Of a DNA stretch of 64,000 bases, positions 59,844 through 64,000 are shown in pieces; position 1 is the first letter of the stretch, and each line of letters begins with the position of its first letter. The position numbers were made by a program, and so were the translations under genes. The stretch comes from Micavibrio_B sp964399985. Its GTDB lineage: Bacteria; Pseudomonadota; Alphaproteobacteria; Micavibrionales; Micavibrionaceae. The notes below the pieces were generated by a model, which ran no database searches, had not been told where the DNA came from, and saw nothing but the letters and a program-made list of their open reading frames with translations. The stretch lies in assembly GCA_964399985.1 (NCBI GenBank), contig CAYNRY010000002.1, positions 372,001 through 436,000 of the forward strand, read 5' to 3'.

Positions 59844-60383
59844 ATGCGCGGATTTTTCGGTATCGGAGTAGAAGGAATTCACAAGCCCCAGAATGTCGGC
59901 AGCCTTGTCAGGTCTGCCCATGCGTTCGGTGCCAGCTTCTTCTTTACCGTCTCGCCCAATACAGACATACGCGGCATTCAGCAAACCGACACGTCCGGCT
60001 CTTTCGATCACGTTCCATACTATGAGTATGATTCGGTTGATACGCTCGACCTGCCGCTCGGATGCCAGATGGTCGCCGTCGAATTGGTCGAAGATGCGAT
60101 AGAGCTGCCGAGCTTTCGCCATCCTTTGAGAGCCGCTTATATACTGGGTCCGGAGATGGGCAATGTTTCGCCTGCCATGCTGGAAAAATGTGACTTTACC
60201 ATCAAAATCCCGATGAAATTCTGCATCAATGTCGGCGTTGCCGGGGCGCTGGTTATGTATGACCGCCTGATTTCGCTGGGTAAATTCGCCCCGAGGCCGG
60301 TTCGCGCTGGCGGCCCGACGGAGGGAATTGCTCCTTCTTTCCATGGATTCTACCGAATGAACGGTGGAAAAAAGCCCGATTAA
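59844..60383 (+). CDS. SpoU/TrmH-family RNA 2'-O-methyltransferase
   Basis: The protein (179 aa from ATG 59844) is a SPOUT enzyme: motif 1 NVGSLVRSAHAFGASFFF, motif 2 AAYILGPEMGNVSPAML and motif 3 IPMKFCINVGVAGALVMYDRL (cofactor knot). An upstream in-frame ATG (59730) overlaps the previous gene and adds a non-conserved stretch, so it is rejected. There is no N-terminal substrate-binding domain, as in TrmL (YibK), but the RNA target is not determined. No gene with a related role is adjacent. Confidence 0.88.
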   Translation: MRGFFGIGVEGIHKPQNVGSLVRSAHAFGASFFFTVSPNTDIRGIQQTDTSGSFDHVPYYEYDSVDTLDLPLGCQMVAVELVEDAIELPSFRHPLRAAYILGPEMGNVSPAMLEKCDFTIKIPMKFCINVGVAGALVMYDRLISLGKFAPRPVRAGGPTEGIAPSFHGFYRMNGGKKPD

Positions 60384-60672
60384 TTGGAAAATGCCTTTAT
60401 TTTCAATTACATAGCTTTTCCCTAATTGTTTGACTCGTGAGGGGAGTGTCTGTAGACCTTATGACCGCTCCACAGACGAATTTAAGGCGTAAAGCCGGTC
60501 ATGTGGACAATAGAGAGTTGGGCTTTGAAAAAAGGCCCGGACATGCTAAACAGGATGCACTTATTTAGTGTCAATCGCGTCGAGCATGTCATTTGCTTAA
60601 CCAAAACGGATATCAGGAAACCAAGACGAATTTAAACAACGTCCTCATCCATACCGATCAAATTAAGACATC

Positions 60673-62208
60673 ATGACAATCAAACAACTGCCTAACCTAT
60701 TCCGTGCGTTTTCTGTTTCTACCTTGCTTGGTAAGATTAATCGCGTAGTTCCCTTTAAAACACGTCATATCCTGACACGCAGCAATCGTCTTCGTTTGCG
60801 CTATGTCGTATCGAGTGTTGCCGTTTTGGCGGTCATCGGTGCTGTCAGTGCGCCATCTGCGCTGCGCCTCGAATATACAGCAGGGCCTTCTACCGAAGAG
60901 CTGGCTGCCATCGAGCCTGCGACAGGCAATGTTTTAGCCGATCTAAACCCGTTCCGTGATTCGGACGGCCAGATCCGCCGCGAGACAAAAGCCATTGAAT
61001 CGGCTGCCATGATCAACGACACGCCCATAGAGCCGATTGAGCCAACAGGTCCGGTCGATGTATCGGTCGAAGTGGGTCGCGGCGATACATTCTCATCGGT
61101 TCTGGTCGATGCCGGCGTTGCCACCGAAGAAGCCCATAATGTCGTCGAAGCCGTTTCCGAGCATTTCAACATGAAAAAGCTCCGCGCCGGCCAGAAACTC
61201 GATCTTCGCCTTGAGCCGGATAATTCAGGTTCCAATCTCAATCTCTCCAAAGTTTCCTTCACCATCGATCCTTTAAAGACGCTTCATGTCGAGCGCAGTG
61301 AAAATGGCGAGCTCAATTCCCGCCTTGATGAAAAGGAAGTCAACCAAACCCGCCGCGCCGCGCGTGTCGTGATCGACGGTTCTCTTTATGGATCGGCTGA
61401 AAAGGCCAATCTGCCGGACACGATTACCGCCAACGCGATCAAGATGTTCTCTTACGCGGTCGACTTCCAGCGCGACATCAAACAGGGCGATAAGCTCGAG
61501 GTTCTTTATAACAGCGTCGAAACCAAAGACGGTTTCGTTGCCAAGACCGGCGATATCATCCATGCGCGCATGGTCATCGGCGGCAAGGAATTCTCCCTCT
61601 ACCGTTTCAAGGATAAAGACGGCAACGAAGATTACTATACGGCAGATGGCAAAAGCGTGCGTAAAGGCGGCGGCGGTTTGATGAAAACGCCGATCGCTTT
61701 CGGACGGGTGAGCTCCGGCTTCGGTCACCGCAAACACCCGATCCTCGGTTATACAAAAATGCATAAAGGGATCGACTTCGCCGCGCCGACAGGCACGCCG
61801 ATTTATGCGGCGGCAGACGGTAAGGTCGAGCGCGCCGGCCGTTTCAGCTCTTTCGGCAACTACGTCAAAATCCGTCACAATTCCAAGCTTGCCACAGCCT
61901 ATGCCCATACCAGCCGCTTTGCTGCCGGTATTCGCCCGGGCGTTCGCGTCAAGCAAGGTCAGGTTATCGCTTATGTCGGTACGACAGGCCGTTCGACTGG
62001 GCCGCATCTTCACTATGAAATATTCGTCAACGGCGTTCAGGTAAACCCGCGCTCAGTCAAGATCGTCGCGGAAGACAAATCCTTAAAAGGCGAAGAGCTG
62101 CGCAAATTCAAAGCGCAAGTCCGCAGCTTCGATCAGGAATATGTCAGGAAGACTTCAACCACGCGCCTTGCTTCCGCACGCGGTACCAATGCCGGATCGG
62201 TCGAATAG
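60673..62208 (+). CDS. M23-family peptidoglycan metallopeptidase
   Basis: Zinc endopeptidase (or LytM-type regulator) acting on peptidoglycan crosslinks. The 511-aa protein has one N-terminal membrane anchor (YVVSSVAVLAVIGAVSAP), a region resembling OapA/LysM-type domains (VEVGRGDTFSSVLVDAG, LRAGQKLDLRLEP), and the LytM domain with HPILGYTKMHKGIDFAAPTG and RSTGPHLHYEIFVNG. The HxxxxxxxD and HxH zinc ligands are intact, so it should be active. A basic tail ends the protein. The 289 bases upstream hold no convincing gene. A clear terminator follows. Confidence 0.92.
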   Translation: MTIKQLPNLFRAFSVSTLLGKINRVVPFKTRHILTRSNRLRLRYVVSSVAVLAVIGAVSAPSALRLEYTAGPSTEELAAIEPATGNVLADLNPFRDSDGQIRRETKAIESAAMINDTPIEPIEPTGPVDVSVEVGRGDTFSSVLVDAGVATEEAHNVVEAVSEHFNMKKLRAGQKLDLRLEPDNSGSNLNLSKVSFTIDPLKTLHVERSENGELNSRLDEKEVNQTRRAARVVIDGSLYGSAEKANLPDTITANAIKMFSYAVDFQRDIKQGDKLEVLYNSVETKDGFVAKTGDIIHARMVIGGKEFSLYRFKDKDGNEDYYTADGKSVRKGGGGLMKTPIAFGRVSSGFGHRKHPILGYTKMHKGIDFAAPTGTPIYAAADGKVERAGRFSSFGNYVKIRHNSKLATAYAHTSRFAAGIRPGVRVKQGQVIAYVGTTGRSTGPHLHYEIFVNGVQVNPRSVKIVAEDKSLKGEELRKFKAQVRSFDQEYVRKTSTTRLASARGTNAGSVE

Positions 62209-62235
62209 GATTTAAGCGGAATAGTGAATTTTAAG

Positions 62236-62266
62236 AACGGGCCTTTTGAGGCTCGTTTTTTATTTT
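62236..62266 (+). terminator. Rho-independent terminator after the M23 peptidase
   Basis: Stem AACGGGCCT / AGGCTCGTT (62236-62244 with 62249-62257, one G-U pair), loop TTTG, then a T-rich tract to 62266. Confidence 0.9.
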
Positions 62267-62590
62267 GTATTCAATGCTCGGCCTTCGCTCGGTCGACATG
62301 ACGAAAGTGTAATTTCAATGGGTTAGAGGGGGTCTCTCAGTTTGCTCGTCGCTTTTCGGGAGTACTTTTCTCTTCCTCCTCCTAGCGGGAGAGGGAGTTC
62401 TTAATAGTTCGTTTTGCGATTTTGAGAGCTTTTCTTAAGAACATCACGCAGAGAACGCAGAGGTTTCGCAGAGAGCACAGAGTTTAACTATTTGGTCCCC
62501 GCCGGATGCTCCTTGGGGATGGCCGAAAAACGACGTGGCTTTTCAGGGTAAAGCCTAACCTGACGAGCATGAAGGCGTTTGAATGAAATT
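62267..62590. other. Intergenic region with repeat-like sequences, no gene seen
   Basis: This gap lies between the M23 terminator and the convergent SURF1 gene. It contains GCTCGGCCTTCGCTCGGTCG followed by ACATGACG (from 62277, a repeat-like hairpin), an imperfect palindrome TCTTCCTCCTCCTAGCGGGA with GAGGGAG (about 62371-62397), and the ACGCAGAG-type repeat at 62445-62482. No open frame with a ribosome site was found. Confidence 0.6.
62445..62482. repeat. Short tandem ACGCAGAG-type repeat
   Basis: Four imperfect units: CACGCAGAG, AACGCAGAG, TTCGCAGAG and AGCACAGAG. Simple CGCAGAG/CACAGAG repeats of this kind are dispersed in many bacterial genomes; no function assigned. Confidence 0.6.
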
Positions 62591-63229
62591 TCAAGATTTT
62601 CTTAAATAGAAAATTGTCAGCCCCGCGATCACGACCGCCAGCGTAAACCAGAAAATCGCGTATTGGAGATGGTTGTTGCGTAGTTCCGGTTTTGTAGCCG
62701 GATAGTCTTTCCATGGCGTATGCTCGGGCAACAGTAGAAAAGGCTTCAGGTTTTTAATGTTCAACTGATCGGGGTCGATCCTGTACCAGATATTTTGATC
62801 CGGTATGTTCTCGGGCGTAAAGCGGTTGGGTTTTGGCGCATTCTTTAAAAGTCCGCTTATCTCCGCTATCTGGTCATGAGGCGTTTCGAAATCCGGCCCC
62901 ATGTCGACAAGGATCGTCAGGTCCTTGGATATTTCAAACGGAACAAGGCTATGGCTGGTCTGTTTGCCGTTATCTATCTGGCCCATAAGCTTGAAGGCTT
63001 TAGAGAAATAAAAACGGCCTTTGAGAATGCCCCGCAAGAACTGGTTTTCTTTCAAACCTGATATTTGATCCGGCGTTATTTCTTTTGGCTCAGCGACATA
63101 GGCTTTATCCAGCTCGGCGATCAGGTTTTCTTTCCAGTGCAGGCGTTTAACCTGCCATGTCCCAAGCGCGCAGAAGATGGAAATACAGGCGAGCATGAAA
63201 ACAAGAAAGGATATTTTCTTGGCCGTCAT
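62591..63229 (-). CDS. SURF1 family cytochrome oxidase assembly protein
   Basis: Helps insert haem a into subunit I of the aa3-type oxidase. From ATG 63229 (212 aa) the protein has two membrane anchors, KISFLVFMLACISIFCALG at the N-terminus and YAIFWFTLAVVIAGLTIFYL at the C-terminus, flanking a periplasmic domain with GTWQVKRLHWKENLIAELDK and FLRGILKGRFYFSKA. The C-terminal NNHLQYAIFWF is a SURF1 hallmark. The ATG overlaps the DUF983 stop (ATGA); an upstream ATG at 63259 would overlap that gene further and is not needed. Gene order coxC - DUF983 - SURF1 is typical of alphaproteobacteria. Confidence 0.9.
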   Translation of the reverse strand: MTAKKISFLVFMLACISIFCALGTWQVKRLHWKENLIAELDKAYVAEPKEITPDQISGLKENQFLRGILKGRFYFSKAFKLMGQIDNGKQTSHSLVPFEISKDLTILVDMGPDFETPHDQIAEISGLLKNAPKPNRFTPENIPDQNIWYRIDPDQLNIKNLKPFLLLPEHTPWKDYPATKPELRNNHLQYAIFWFTLAVVIAGLTIFYLRKS

Positions 63230-63591
63230 TTTTGCCAATCCGATGCGCGGTGTTGCCATTGCAGCAAAATAACGAGCGATTTAATTGGCTTTAACAGGCC
63301 GAAAATAATGCCGAGGCAGAGGGGCGTCCACAGAAAAAGGTGAACCCATATCGGAAGCTGGAAAATTGAATCCGTTAAAAGGGCGAGGGGGACGATTAAA
63401 AATCCAAGAATGAAAATCAGGAAAACGGCAGGGCCGTCGGCGCTGTCATTCTTCGCCAGATCGAGACCGCAAGATGAACAGGTTTCGTTTAAGTTGAGAT
63501 TGAGAAAGCCGGATTTGAACAAATCGCCCTGACTGCAGCGGGGGCATTTGCATTTAAAGGATTGGGTGATGAGCTTGGAAAGATCCGACAT
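63226..63591 (-). CDS. DUF983 membrane protein
   Basis: The 121-aa protein starts at ATG 63591; a longer frame to 63636 only translates a palindromic repeat. It has a Cys-rich N-terminus, CKCPRCSQGDLFKSGFL and ETCSSCGLDLAKND, with two CxxC pairs that could bind zinc, and two hydrophobic helices (AVFLIFILGFLIVPLALL, WVHLFLWTPLCLGIIFGLL). The family is encoded between coxC and SURF1 in most alphaproteobacteria and is assumed to help oxidase assembly, but its role is unknown. It is coupled to SURF1 by a four-base overlap. Confidence 0.92.
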   Translation of the reverse strand: MSDLSKLITQSFKCKCPRCSQGDLFKSGFLNLNLNETCSSCGLDLAKNDSADGPAVFLIFILGFLIVPLALLTDSIFQLPIWVHLFLWTPLCLGIIFGLLKPIKSLVILLQWQHRASDWQK

Positions 63592-63610
63592 GGTGGCTTC
63601 CTGATAGAGA

Positions 63611-63633
63611 GATCCCCGCTTTCGCGGGGATGA
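63611..63633. repeat. REP-like half-element between coxC and DUF983
   Basis: GATCCCCGCTTTCGCGGGGA followed by TGAC, a single hairpin identical in style to one arm of the elements at 8680-8747 and 36394-36463. It lies in the 60-base gap between coxC and the DUF983 start, where it may also affect mRNA stability. Confidence 0.8.
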
Positions 63634-63651
63634 CATCTAGTTTGATTTTAA

Positions 63652-64000
63652 TTAATGCCCTGCGGGGAGGACGATACCATTGGCGGCGCGGGCCGCTTCG
63701 ACATCACCGACGCCGATCGTACCACCCCACCAATAGATGGCAACGAAGAGGAACAGCCAGACGACGTCGACGAAGTGCCAGTACCAGGCGGCGGCTTCGA
63801 AACCGAAATGTTTCTCGGCGGAGAACTGACCTTTTTTCGCCCGCATCCAGCAGACGAACAGGAAGATCGTACCGACGAAAACGTGGAAACCGTGGAAGCC
63901 GGTCGCCATGTAGAAGGTCGACGGGAAAATGCCGTCTTTAAAGGCAAAAGTCGTATGCGTGTATTCAAAAACCTGAATACCGAGGAAGATAACGCCGAGA
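63652..64000 (-). CDS. coxC: Cytochrome c oxidase subunit III, C-terminal part (cut by window edge)
   Basis: The frame is open to the window end. The visible part includes FEYTHTTFAFKDGIFPSTFY followed by MATGFHGFHVFVGTIFLFVC, the classic COX3 HGFHV motif, then EKHFGFEAAAWYWHFVDVVW and a final membrane segment WLFLFVAIYWWGG. These are among the most conserved parts of subunit III. It carries the head of the coxC - DUF983 - SURF1 set on the minus strand. The N-terminal half lies outside the window. Confidence 0.96.
   Translation of the reverse strand, partial: LGVIFLGIQVFEYTHTTFAFKDGIFPSTFYMATGFHGFHVFVGTIFLFVCWMRAKKGQFSAEKHFGFEAAAWYWHFVDVVWLFLFVAIYWWGGTIGVGDVEAARAANGIVLPAGH

Noticed and set aside
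60461..60568. 35-codon ORF (starts MTAPQTNLRRKAGH) upstream of the M23 peptidase
   Set aside because: The nearest purine-rich element is more than ten bases away from the ATG and no conserved pattern is seen. Kept only as a remote possibility.
61273..62013. 246-codon minus-strand frame opposite the M23 peptidase
   Set aside because: The plus-strand gene has intact zinc motifs; the opposite frame is compositionally odd and has no recognisable domain.
1..64000. tRNA, rRNA, CRISPR arrays, transposases and integrases
   Set aside because: Gaps between genes were read for cloverleaf-like runs, regular direct repeats and DDE or tyrosine-recombinase motifs; none was convincing. A covariance-model search would be needed to exclude small RNAs.

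Overview
The window is about 64 kb of a mid-GC bacterial chromosome, most probably from an alphaproteobacterium. Supporting signs are the coxC - DUF983 - SURF1 gene order, an FzlA-like glutathione-transferase homologue, a lptF/lptG pair divergent from pepA-holC, 4-bp ATGA overlaps inside operons, two perfect TTAA-N7-TTAA boxes (the CtrA consensus), and three DotA/TraY-type proteins together with a pilin-like protein. The last combination suggests a Micavibrio-like or related lineage, but that placement is inference. No rRNA, tRNA, CRISPR array, transposase or phage structural gene was recognised.

Layout. 0-7 kb: end of a methyltransferase, an unknown gene, ftsK, a tail-anchored small protein, prephenate dehydratase with a 57-aa companion, a membrane-anchored cytochrome c, a pilin-like protein and a small secreted protein. 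7-15 kb: envelope and housekeeping block with pepA - KamA-family radical SAM - holC on the minus strand, divergent from lptF-lptG, then mlaA and mlaC. 14.5-15.8 kb: two AT-rich secreted paralogues with a TonB C-terminal-like domain. 16-25.5 kb: three consecutive large DotA/TraY paralogues on the minus strand, the most striking locus here. 25.7-35 kb: accessory-looking region with a Tat-exported metallo-beta-lactamase-fold hydrolase, an MscS channel, small unknown genes, an orphan PemK/MazF-type toxin overlapping ettA by one base, a TerA/TerD pair and two unknown genes. 35-47 kb: xseA, putA, purD, an FAD/NAD(P)-binding protein, tadA, an rluB-type synthase, rsmD, a cytochrome b561-YceI fusion with a second YceI, and fzlA. 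47-55 kb: an SDR-type epimerase, a PAS histidine kinase, a DsbD/ScsB-like reductase with a periplasmic redoxin, and acetoacetyl-CoA synthetase. 55-62 kb: a putative amidoligase with a novel repeat-bearing N-terminal half, a poly-alanine leader peptide in front of a class I aminotransferase, two unknown genes with similar starts, an RNA methyltransferase and an M23 peptidase. 62-64 kb: an intergenic stretch, then SURF1, DUF983 and the cut coxC.

How the genes work together. LptF/G, MlaA/C, the M23 peptidase, FzlA, FtsK and the MscS channel all serve envelope building and division. Cytochrome c, SURF1, coxC and the b561/YceI pair belong to respiration. The most novel-looking signals are the triple DotA/TraY cluster (one member with a Ca-binding-like acidic insert, one with a Gln-rich tail), the amidoligase fusion, the probable alanine-codon attenuator, the paired TonB_C-like exported proteins, and a palindromic repeat translated in frame at the start of the KamA-family gene.

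All functional calls come from reading the sequence and from recall of protein families. No database search was run.
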